Assembly: GCF_004295585.1 (NCBI RefSeq)
Contig: NZ_AP019400.1
Coordinates: 835,501-899,500, forward strand
Origin: Cohnella abietis
GTDB taxonomy: Bacteria; Bacillota; Bacilli; Paenibacillales; Paenibacillaceae
Length of the DNA stretch: 64,000 nt
Direction of reading: 5' to 3'
Part shown: positions 9,368-17,004 of the stretch, piece after piece
How positions within the stretch are numbered: the first letter of the stretch is position 1
Layout of the letters: each line of letters opens with the position of its first letter
Position numbers and translations under genes: made by a program
The notes under the pieces: model-generated
The model's input: only the letters and a program-made list of their open reading frames with translations
Told to the model about the DNA's origin: nothing
The model's database searches: none

Positions 9368-10231
9368 ATGAAGTACTTAAAGAAACACGGCGTTGCATTG
9401 TGTTATACGTTGCCCGCTGCGATTATTATTACCGCGTTTTTTATAACCTCGATTTTGTATACCTTCTATGTCAGCTTCACTAACGATAATGGGCTGGGTG
9501 CTCCCAAATGGGTAGGGTTTGAGAATTACGTTAACATATTTCGAGACTTAACGTATATTACCTCGCTGAAAAATACCTTCATATGGGTTGTTGCAACATT
9601 GGTATTTCCGGTAGGGCTTGGATTGCTGTTTAGTGTCCTGCTGCAGAATATCAAGGGTCAGCGTTTTTTTAAGAATATTTTTTATCTTCCTTACGCCATG
9701 TCCCTTACTGTTGTGGGAGTCATTTGGGTTTTTCTGTTCTCGCAAACTGGAATTAATTTTTTGTTGAATAAAATAGGCATGGAGTGGCTTGCGATGGAAT
9801 GGTTGAGCACTCCTCCTTACAATACGTATGCTATGATCGTCGCTTCGGTCTGGCAAGGAACCGGAACGAATATGCTGTTATTCCTCATTGGATTGGGCGC
9901 CCTGCCTAAAGATCCCTTCGAGGCAGCTTCCATCGATGGTGCCAGCCGGCTGCGCACTTTCTGGAGCATCACGCTCCCTTTGCTGAATCCGATAACAATA
10001 GTCGTTATGGGGATGGCCTTAGTAAACAGCTTCAAAATATTCGATCTTATCTGGGTCATGACTATGGGGGGGCCATATCGTTCATCTGAGACGCTTGCAG
10101 TCACGATGTACAGAGAATCCTTCGTGCTGTTTCACTTTGGACAAGGCGCGGCAATCTCCATTGTGCTGACTATCGCATCTATTGCCGTATCTTGGTTCTA
10201 TCTCAGGAAAACGATAGTAAAGGAGGCTTAA
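9368..10231 (+). CDS. Sugar ABC transporter permease (MalF/UgpA type)
   Basis: The 287-residue integral membrane protein has six predicted transmembrane segments and the EAA loop that docks the ATPase (EAASIDGASRLRTFWSITLPLL-like, about residues 186-206). The start follows AGGAGG after a 76-bp gap from the regulator gene, and the stop is 1 bp from the next permease start, so the two are coupled. With its partner permease and the upstream lipoprotein it forms a CUT1-class importer. Confidence 0.9.
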   Translation: MKYLKKHGVALCYTLPAAIIITAFFITSILYTFYVSFTNDNGLGAPKWVGFENYVNIFRDLTYITSLKNTFIWVVATLVFPVGLGLLFSVLLQNIKGQRFFKNIFYLPYAMSLTVVGVIWVFLFSQTGINFLLNKIGMEWLAMEWLSTPPYNTYAMIVASVWQGTGTNMLLFLIGLGALPKDPFEAASIDGASRLRTFWSITLPLLNPITIVVMGMALVNSFKIFDLIWVMTMGGPYRSSETLAVTMYRESFVLFHFGQGAAISIVLTIASIAVSWFYLRKTIVKEA

Positions 10232-10232
10232 C

Positions 10233-11060
10233 ATGAATAGGCTCGCTAGAATCTCCTCGTACAGCTTAATTATCGTGCTTGCGGTTGTATGGGTGCTTCC
10301 AATTGGACTAGTGCTCATGAACGCAACTAAATCGTTCCAAGACTACACGCATGGAAATATGTGGACATGGCCTCAATCGTTCCATCTGTTCGCGAACATG
10401 AAAGAAGCCCTGAACATGGGGAATCTGGGTCGTGGAATGCTGAACAGCTTTTTGTACAGCTTCTTAGGTGCAATTCTAAGTATATTCATTGCAGCGTTAG
10501 CCGCATTTGGAATTGTTATATTGCGCCTAAAAGGTGGGTTTTATTGGTTCCTGCTCATTTACAGCGGTACAATATTTCCTTTCCAAATGTACCTGGTTCC
10601 CTTGTTTAAGGGTTATCAGAAGCTAGGGATCTACGATACCTTCTGGGGCATGCTTCTGTTCTATATAGCAATTGCGATCCCTTTCTGTCTATTTTTGCTC
10701 CGCAATTATATGACAACGATCCCTTATGAATTTATTGAGGCGGCACAAATAGATGGATTTAGAAGCTTCGGTATATTTTCCAGAATTATATGCCCTCTCC
10801 TTATCCCGCCGATCTCTGTGCTCATTCTGTTTCAATTCACGTGGATTTGGAACGATCTCATATTCGGAATGACCTTAAGCCGCTCAGAAACCGTTCGTCC
10901 TGTTATGGCTGGCCTATCGACCATGCAAGGGATGTTCTTCCGCTCTGGTATCACTACATTGATGGCGGGAATCGTTCTAACGTCTATACCGACCTTAATC
11001 TTATTCTTTGCTCTGCAACGTAACTTTATTAAAGGAATGCTACTAACTGTTAAATCATAG
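10233..11060 (+). CDS. Sugar ABC transporter permease (MalG/UgpE type)
   Basis: The product is 275 residues with six membrane segments, the first directly after a short basic N-terminus. The cytoplasmic EAA loop reads EAAQIDGFRSFGIFSRIICP. It forms the second half of the heterodimeric channel with the preceding permease. The ribosome binding site AAAGGAGG lies inside the previous gene's last codons. The next gene follows after 15 bp, so the transport and sugar-phosphate genes are one operon. Confidence 0.9.
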   Translation: MNRLARISSYSLIIVLAVVWVLPIGLVLMNATKSFQDYTHGNMWTWPQSFHLFANMKEALNMGNLGRGMLNSFLYSFLGAILSIFIAALAAFGIVILRLKGGFYWFLLIYSGTIFPFQMYLVPLFKGYQKLGIYDTFWGMLLFYIAIAIPFCLFLLRNYMTTIPYEFIEAAQIDGFRSFGIFSRIICPLLIPPISVLILFQFTWIWNDLIFGMTLSRSETVRPVMAGLSTMQGMFFRSGITTLMAGIVLTSIPTLILFFALQRNFIKGMLLTVKS

Positions 11061-11075
11061 AGGAGTGAATCTCGG

Positions 11076-12827
11076 ATGTTGAATTACGATAAAGAGCCGT
11101 TTACGAGAATTAAAGATTGGAATGAGCAAGCATGGAGAGGTTATGAGGCTATTGCCAAAGAGATTTTCAGAAGTGTGAATGGACAATTGAAAAGCATAAT
11201 AACGATTGAATGTTATCCTGCTGTTCGAGTGCAGGAAATTGTTAAGGGCTTGCTGGTTAACCTTCAAGAACCGAATGTGAAGGTTATTGAATCAGAAATC
11301 GCAGCTAAATCTATTAACGAAGTAGAAACGATGATTAGTCGCTTCCTTACAGATGACCGGGTATTCGGGTACATGGCTCCCTTTGGAATTGAGGAGTTCT
11401 ATGATAAAGACAAGCTGGAACAGCTTCGTGCTGAAGTTAATGCCGTATCGAAAGGTATCGTAATCGTTATCGGGACAGGAGCCTCCTTAATTGCCAAAGG
11501 CGATTGCACCATCTATGCAGACTTGGCTCGTTGGGAAATTCAACAGCGATACCGTAGCCGTGAGTTTGGCAATTGGCTAGTCGATAATCAAGACGAGGAA
11601 ATTCTTCGTAAATATAAAAGAGGATTTTTTATCGAATGGCGTGCCGCTGATCGGCTCAAACGTTCGTTACTGCCAGAGTCTCATTACTATCTGGATACCA
11701 ACCAGAAGGATGATCCGAAGCTTGTTAGCAAGGAAGCGCTGTTCGATAGCTTTAAGCAAATGATAAGCCAGCCTTTCCGCCTCGTGCCTTATTTTGACCC
11801 TGGTGTGTGGGGAGGAAATTGGCTACAGGAGCATATCGGCTTAGAGGAACAAACGAACCCGTATGCGTGGGGCTTTGACGGCGTACCGGAAGAGAATAGC
11901 GTTTACATGCTGTTCGGTGATATTCGTCTTGAAGTCCCTTCAATCAATTTAGTTTTCTTCGAACCGACTGCTTTGTTGGGGGAGCGAGTCTATGCAAGGT
12001 TCGGTGCGGAGTTTCCGATTCGCTTCGATTTCCTGGATACGATGGGCGGAGGGAATCTCAGCCTACAGGTTCATCCACTTACCGACTATATTCGACAGAC
12101 ATTCGGGATGAACTACACGCAAGACGAGAGCTATTATATGTTGGATACCGGGCCGGGGGCAAATGTATACCTAGGATTGAAGGAAGGTATCAATCCGCAG
12201 GAGATGCTAGCAGATTTAGAACGGGCCCAAGCCGGAGAAGCCTCGTTTCCTGCTGAGCAATATGTAAATGTGTTCCCGGCTAAGAAGCACGATCACTTCT
12301 CGATTCCCGCAGGAACAGTCCATTGCTCGAGTACGAATGGGATGGTACTGGAGATTAGCGCGACTCCATATATCTTTACCTTCAAACTATGGGATTGGGA
12401 CCAGGTTGGATTAGATGGCAAACCTAGACCGATCCACCTTGAGCATGGTGCCCGTAATATCAAGTGGGATCGATCGACGGAATGGGTGGAGAAGGAATTG
12501 ATTAATCCCATCGTACTGATTGCGCAGGGGGACAACTGGTCGGAGGAGAGGACGGGCTTGCACGAGACTCAATTTATTGAGACGCGTAGACATTGGTTTA
12601 AGGGAAACACACCTCACCACACGAACGGCGGAGTACAAATTCTGAATTTGGTCGAAGGCGAAGAAGTGATCGTTGAAAGTCCGACGAGTGCTTTCGCACC
12701 GTTCGTTGTCCATTATGCAGAAACCTTCATTGTACCGGCAGCAGTAGGGGCTTATACGATTCGTCCTAGTGAAAGAAGTATTGAAGGAAATCATGGCACA
12801 ATCAAGGCTTTTGTACGACAGGGGTAA
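11076..12827 (+). CDS. Class I mannose-6-phosphate-isomerase-like protein with an extra N-terminal domain
   Basis: The protein is 583 residues, much longer than a short Bacillus ManA (about 315). The C-terminal part from about residue 240 is a type I phosphomannose isomerase cupin: zinc ligands are retained as Gln331 and His333 in LQVHP, the Glu in DESYYMLD, and the His in PAGTVH. It should interconvert mannose-6-P and fructose-6-P or act on a related sugar phosphate. The first 240 residues faintly resemble a nucleoside-kinase-like fold, but I see no Walker A motif, so that domain's role is unknown. The gene lies between the permeases and a ROK kinase, consistent with handling of an imported mannose-type sugar. 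Confidence 0.75.
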   Translation: MLNYDKEPFTRIKDWNEQAWRGYEAIAKEIFRSVNGQLKSIITIECYPAVRVQEIVKGLLVNLQEPNVKVIESEIAAKSINEVETMISRFLTDDRVFGYMAPFGIEEFYDKDKLEQLRAEVNAVSKGIVIVIGTGASLIAKGDCTIYADLARWEIQQRYRSREFGNWLVDNQDEEILRKYKRGFFIEWRAADRLKRSLLPESHYYLDTNQKDDPKLVSKEALFDSFKQMISQPFRLVPYFDPGVWGGNWLQEHIGLEEQTNPYAWGFDGVPEENSVYMLFGDIRLEVPSINLVFFEPTALLGERVYARFGAEFPIRFDFLDTMGGGNLSLQVHPLTDYIRQTFGMNYTQDESYYMLDTGPGANVYLGLKEGINPQEMLADLERAQAGEASFPAEQYVNVFPAKKHDHFSIPAGTVHCSSTNGMVLEISATPYIFTFKLWDWDQVGLDGKPRPIHLEHGARNIKWDRSTEWVEKELINPIVLIAQGDNWSEERTGLHETQFIETRRHWFKGNTPHHTNGGVQILNLVEGEEVIVESPTSAFAPFVVHYAETFIVPAAVGAYTIRPSERSIEGNHGTIKAFVRQG

Positions 12828-12840
12828 GGTGGCTGAGAAG

Positions 12841-13773
12841 ATGATCATCACCATTGATTTCGGGGGAACGAATATAAAAATTGGTCTTGTGGACCAAGGA
12901 AAGATCGTGGGACGTTCGAATCTCCCCTCGTATTCTGATAAGGGTATGATCGTCCGATTATCGGACGTAGAACAAGAAATTAAAGTGTTATTGAAGAGGC
13001 AAGGCAGCTCCATTTCCGATTGCTCGGGTCTTGGAATCGCAACGCCAGGTTTAGTTGATGTAGAGAACTGCGTCATTCTATCGATTAATGAGAAATATTC
13101 GGATGCAGTGGGCTTTAACTTTCAGGACTGGGCGAGGGAAGCCTTCTCTTTACCCATGGTGCTTGAGAATGATGCTCGTGCTGCATTACTTGGAGAAATC
13201 GCGTATGGCGTGGCAGAAGGTGAGAAGGATGCTGTCCTCTTAACTTTCGGAACTGGAATTGGAACTGCCGTGATCATGAACGGACAAGTGGTGAGAGGTA
13301 AACACTCTCAGGCGGGGATATTAGGCGGGCATTTCACAACAGATGTATATGGGAATGAATGTAATTGTGGCAACCTAGGATGCTTGGAAGCACAAGCTGG
13401 CCATTGGGCATTGTCTTATTCTGTTAAGCAACATCCGACCTATTTTAACAGTGTATTGTCTAAGTGTTCAAGTCTGGGATACAGTGATATTATAGAGGCT
13501 GCTCAGCAAGGTGATCAGGTAGGGGTCGACGTATTGGAAGGCTTACTGAACCATTGGAGCGCGGGTATCGTAAATATGATTCATGCCTATGATCCCGAGA
13601 CTGTTATCTTAAGTGGTGGATTAATGAAAGCGAGCGACTTCATTGTTCCGATTTTACGTGAAAGAGTTAGACAGAGAAGCTGGACGCCTTGGGGCGATGT
13701 AAAAATGGTCGTTGCCAATGACCCTGATGTTTCGGTTTTGTTGGGATTAGCTTCGCTGGTTTGCGAGGAATGA
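12841..13773 (+). CDS. ROK-family sugar kinase
   Basis: The 310-residue protein starts ITIDFGGTNIKIG, the phosphate-1 ATP loop, and has the catalytic region LENDARAA with the base Asp, the phosphate-2 loop TFGTGIGTA, and the ROK zinc motif CNCGNLGC. It lacks an N-terminal helix-turn-helix, so it is a kinase rather than a repressor of the NagC type. The ATG at 12841 is preferred over one at 12769 because GGGGTAAGGTGG precedes it and it begins at the ATP loop. It is the last gene of the operon and probably phosphorylates the hexose that the importer brings in, feeding the isomerase-like protein. The substrate is inferred. Confidence 0.85.
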   Translation: MIITIDFGGTNIKIGLVDQGKIVGRSNLPSYSDKGMIVRLSDVEQEIKVLLKRQGSSISDCSGLGIATPGLVDVENCVILSINEKYSDAVGFNFQDWAREAFSLPMVLENDARAALLGEIAYGVAEGEKDAVLLTFGTGIGTAVIMNGQVVRGKHSQAGILGGHFTTDVYGNECNCGNLGCLEAQAGHWALSYSVKQHPTYFNSVLSKCSSLGYSDIIEAAQQGDQVGVDVLEGLLNHWSAGIVNMIHAYDPETVILSGGLMKASDFIVPILRERVRQRSWTPWGDVKMVVANDPDVSVLLGLASLVCEE

Positions 13774-13782
13774 CATAGGATT

Positions 13783-13818
13783 GAGGTCAGCCAGAAACTT
13801 CTGGTTGGCCTCTTTTTT
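13783..13818 (+). terminator. Intrinsic terminator of the sugar operon
   Basis: A 14-bp stem with two G-U pairs (13783-13796 with 13799-13812) has a very short loop and is followed by a run of T. It is a textbook rho-independent terminator. Confidence 0.85.
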
Positions 13819-13819
13819 G

Positions 13820-13905
13820 GTGTGCCACGCATGGCGATTAACTAGGTGGTGAAAGTCCGCTATAGGGGGTTGTAGTTACCAACCGCTAGCCTCGAGCTGA
13901 AGTAT
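13820..13905 (+). mobile_element. 5' relic of a group IIC intron
   Basis: Directly after the terminator T-run the sequence begins GTGTGCC, the GUGYG 5' end of group II introns, and continues with GCATGG, GGTGGTGAAAGTCCGC, and CCGCTAGCC. These resemble, in order, the start of domain I of class IIC introns such as that of Oceanobacillus iheyensis, as I remember it. Class IIC introns characteristically insert just after terminator hairpins, as here. Only about 85 nt remain; no reverse transcriptase, domain V or 3' end is visible before the next promoter. The right boundary is approximate. Confidence 0.65.
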
Positions 13906-13922
13906 AAGCAATTGGAGGCAAA

Positions 13923-13957
13923 CTCTTAATCCGCTCTTAAACTAGGCAGGCTATTAT
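13923..13957 (+). promoter_or_regulatory. CTCTTAA direct repeat and -10 (histidine kinase promoter)
   Basis: CTCTTAA occurs at 13923-13929 and 13934-13940, an 11-bp period, followed 11 bp later by a TATTAT -10 element. The repeat occupies the -35 position, as in promoters activated by PhoB/OmpR-class regulators. The same layout occurs upstream of the regulator gene at 16164. Confidence 0.65.
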
Positions 13958-14059
13958 GTTATTATTTCCGCTGGATTCTATGCGAATGAGGCGGGACGGA
14001 GTAAACTTAGGGAAATGATTGCGTTGTCGGCAGTGTCGGAAGGGGGAAGCGGGATAGAC

Positions 14060-16093
14060 ATGAGTAGACCAAGGTTTTTACAAGCAGCGTGGATTGTAAT
14101 TGTTATAATAGCTATTAGCTCAGTCTTGATCGCAGTTCCGGCGTATGCAGGCACATCCGAGAGCAAACCCGCCGTGACAAGAATAATATGGGACTCTTAT
14201 TATTACGGAGGCGTACCGGAAGGGCAGGTGCCTGGTCAATGGCAGCCGTTCGCATCGATAGATTCCGATCGTGAGGGCGCGAAAGCGGGCGAGGAACTGT
14301 GGCTGAGAGCGAAATTGCCTTACCAAAATAACTCTACTAACCAGCTAATGGTTTATTCATACGTAGTTAAACCCTATGAGATATCCTTGTTGGTGGATGG
14401 CAAACCGGTCTTTGCATCGGACAAGCTTCTGCCTCCGGGCTTTATTTCGTGGAAAATCGTCGCCTACGAGGCCGGAGCAAGCGATCAGGTGCTGCTTGCG
14501 CGCCTTTCTCCGCATCACAACTTGGAGAAAGGCTTTGAGGTATGGTTAGGAGGTACATCCGACCTAGCGCTTAAGCTGATGCGGACGGAGGCGCCGATGT
14601 GGGCCGGGGCTATCGTGCTAGCATTGTTGTGCGCGATTTCGTTTGTTTTATATTTATTGTATCGCAGCCAGGTGCTGTTTATTTATTTTGCCGTATTTTT
14701 CGCCAGCATTGCTATCGACTTAACCGTTCTGTGGGGGGGATGGCAATATGCCATCCGCCCGGAGTCGCTCATGACTTGGGGATCCGTCATCCACTTGAAT
14801 TGGTATATCGGTCATGCCAGCGGCATTCTGGTCACTCATGCGATTGTCGGCACAAAAGGAAGTAAGTGGATACGGAATTTAGGTTACGCGGTTATGTTTT
14901 ACGGGATTGTTGCCTTAGCTGGATGGTTATTATTCGGGGAACGAGTGCAGCTGCTGTTCTATCAGCTATTCTACGAATATATTTCGCCGGGTCTTTTGCT
15001 CGTTCTGATCGTTGTGCTGTTCCGTGCTCTTAAGCGGCGAAGGGATGCGGAAATAAAAGTATTCGCGATCGGCAACGTGCTATTCGTGGGAGGGCTTGCT
15101 TTCGGTCGAGCGGTGAGCGGGCAATTCGGACTTTTCCCTTCGACGCAAACACTGTTGACATCGCAGCACGCGCTTGCCCAAATTAGTTGGACCTTTATCG
15201 GCTTCGGCGGAGCACTGTGCTGTCTCGGTATTATTATCATCATGCGCCTGCTGCGCATGACACGGCTTCATTCCACGAACATGGCACTCCAGAAAGTGAA
15301 CGGTGAGCTGCAGAATGCCAATGAGAAATTATCACGCATCGACGATATTCGCAGCAATATGTACTCCGAGGTAAGCCATGAATTAAATACGCCGATAACG
15401 GCGATCAAAGGTTATGTCCAGCTTATGTTAAACGGCACGATACCACCCGGTGAAACTCGTTACCTACAAGTGATTCATGATAAAACGTTAGTCATGGAGC
15501 GAATGGTTGACGATATGCTGGAAATTGCCAGGCTGGAAAATAAGCATATTAAATTCGATTACGAGCTGCTTCCCTTTTCGGAGTTCTTTGAGCACCTGTG
15601 CAGCAAGGTGCAATTGGATATGCTGGAACAAGGCTTTGTTTTCATATGGACGCCTCTTCAGGATGAGTCTGAGCGATCGGGACGAAGCGCGGCAATATAT
15701 GCCGATCCGATGCGCGTGGAGCAAGTCGTAGTAAATATGTTGTCGAACGCTCGTAAATTTACGCCCGCGGGCGGCGTTATCCAAGTTGAAGCAAAGATTG
15801 ATGAGTCGGAAGCTATGAAAGAGAAAGTAATCATTCGGATCAGCGACAGTGGCCACGGAATCATCAAGGAGGAGCAAGAGCATATTTTTGAGAGATACTA
15901 TCGGGGACAGGCGGCCAAGACAAGTGAGGTTACAGGAACCGGGCTTGGACTGACGATTTGTAGGGAGATCATGAGCGCGCACCTTGGAGAGATCGGACTT
16001 GAAAGCTCATCCGACTTCGGGAGCACTTTCTACATCTGCTTTCCGTTGCGATTTGTTGATTTGCGGGAGCAGGAAGAAGCGGGGGAAAAGTAG
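14060..16093 (+). CDS. Membrane sensor histidine kinase with 7TM-type N-terminus
   Basis: From the chosen ATG the product is 677 residues. A signal peptide ends at AYA-GT near residue 30. An extracytoplasmic beta-rich region of about 150 residues follows, then roughly seven membrane segments from about 180 to 400, a layout like 7TM-DISM sensors. HisKA follows with SHELNTP (His440), then an ATPase domain with NMLSNARKF, DSGHGI and GTGLGLTI. An earlier ATG at 14015 has its Shine-Dalgarno too close; the one used follows GGGGGAAGCGGG. The OmpR-type regulator gene lies 193 bp downstream under a promoter with the same CTCTTAA repeats. The extracellular domain may sense a wall-related ligand, judging by the SLH protein in the same regulon. 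Confidence 0.85.
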   Translation: MSRPRFLQAAWIVIVIIAISSVLIAVPAYAGTSESKPAVTRIIWDSYYYGGVPEGQVPGQWQPFASIDSDREGAKAGEELWLRAKLPYQNNSTNQLMVYSYVVKPYEISLLVDGKPVFASDKLLPPGFISWKIVAYEAGASDQVLLARLSPHHNLEKGFEVWLGGTSDLALKLMRTEAPMWAGAIVLALLCAISFVLYLLYRSQVLFIYFAVFFASIAIDLTVLWGGWQYAIRPESLMTWGSVIHLNWYIGHASGILVTHAIVGTKGSKWIRNLGYAVMFYGIVALAGWLLFGERVQLLFYQLFYEYISPGLLLVLIVVLFRALKRRRDAEIKVFAIGNVLFVGGLAFGRAVSGQFGLFPSTQTLLTSQHALAQISWTFIGFGGALCCLGIIIIMRLLRMTRLHSTNMALQKVNGELQNANEKLSRIDDIRSNMYSEVSHELNTPITAIKGYVQLMLNGTIPPGETRYLQVIHDKTLVMERMVDDMLEIARLENKHIKFDYELLPFSEFFEHLCSKVQLDMLEQGFVFIWTPLQDESERSGRSAAIYADPMRVEQVVVNMLSNARKFTPAGGVIQVEAKIDESEAMKEKVIIRISDSGHGIIKEEQEHIFERYYRGQAAKTSEVTGTGLGLTICREIMSAHLGEIGLESSSDFGSTFYICFPLRFVDLREQEEAGEK

Positions 16094-16163
16094 GAGACGG
16101 AGTAATGGCCAGTCTCTTTTTTTTGCGCCAGCTTGTATGATGAAGGTATAAATGACTTGGATT

Positions 16164-16198
16164 CTCTTAATCTACTCTTAAACTGGCTCCACTACGCT
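16164..16198 (+). promoter_or_regulatory. CTCTTAA direct repeat and -10 (response regulator promoter)
   Basis: CTCTTAA at 16164-16170 and 16175-16181 repeats with an 11-bp period, and TACGCT follows 11 bp later. Spacing is identical to the element at 13923, which supports one regulator acting on both. Confidence 0.65.
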
Positions 16199-16286
16199 AT
16201 ACAAAGTGTCCGTGTCATATCTGAACGTATTTCAAACGATTTTATCGAATATAAACGGAATGAATAGGGAGAGGAAGGTACTGAAT

Positions 16287-16985
16287 ATGTCGGACACGCA
16301 CATTATGATTGTTGAAGATGAACGCGATATTCGTGAATTGCTACGGTTATGCGTGGAGAGCTGCGGGTATCGCGTGACGACCGCCGGAAGCGTTAGAGAA
16401 GCACGCGCGCTGCTTGATCAAGAAATTCCGAATTTGGCTTTGCTGGATATTAATCTTCCCGATGGGGACGGGATGGGACTGTGCGCCGAAATCCGCAGTC
16501 GCTCGGATATTCCGGTTATTCTGGTTACCTGCCGCAAGGAAGGCGGCGATATCGTAGCCGGTCTAGAAGGAGGGGCGAACGATTATATCGTAAAGCCCTT
16601 TGACGTCGAGGTCGTGAAGGCACGTATTCGGACGCAGCTGCGCAGTTATGCCTATTGGAAACAATCGAATGACAAGAACGGATTGCGCAACCATGATTTG
16701 GAGATCGATTTGCAGGGCTGCGACGTTAAGATTGGAGGAAAGACGATCGGATTATCCGCCAAAGAACGTCAGCTGCTTCTCTTTCTAGCGAATCATCCTA
16801 ATCAGGTATTCAGCGCAAGCTTGCTGTACGACCGCATCTGGGGGCTGGACGGGACGGGCGAGGAGAATACCGTGAGCGTTCATATCCGTTATTTGCGCAA
16901 AAAATTGGAGAGTAACCCTTCCGAGCCTAAGTATATTCAAACGGTTCGCGGCTTCGGTTACAAGTTCTGCTGGACGGAAGATTGA
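16287..16985 (+). CDS. OmpR/PhoB-family response regulator
   Basis: The 232-residue protein has an N-terminal receiver domain (MIVEDERD, phospho-acceptor Asp54 in LLDINLPDGDG, Lys in IVKPF) and a C-terminal winged-helix Trans_reg_C domain (LSAKERQLLLFLANHPNQVFS ... VSVHIRYLRKKLE). The ATG used is preceded by AGGGAGAGGAAGG; an upstream GTG-type start at 16206 would add 27 unconserved residues. OmpR-class regulators bind direct repeats with an 11-bp period, which is what precedes this gene and its partner kinase. It probably controls itself, the kinase, the RCC1/SLH gene behind it and the glycerophosphodiesterase gene. Confidence 0.9.
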   Translation: MSDTHIMIVEDERDIRELLRLCVESCGYRVTTAGSVREARALLDQEIPNLALLDINLPDGDGMGLCAEIRSRSDIPVILVTCRKEGGDIVAGLEGGANDYIVKPFDVEVVKARIRTQLRSYAYWKQSNDKNGLRNHDLEIDLQGCDVKIGGKTIGLSAKERQLLLFLANHPNQVFSASLLYDRIWGLDGTGEENTVSVHIRYLRKKLESNPSEPKYIQTVRGFGYKFCWTED

Positions 16986-17004
16986 GCACACTGGAGGATA
17001 CGAA

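Noticed and set aside
12411..13076. 221-codon antisense frame opposite the isomerase/ROK junction
   Set aside because: It lies opposite two well-supported genes, has no ribosome site, and shows no recognisable motif.
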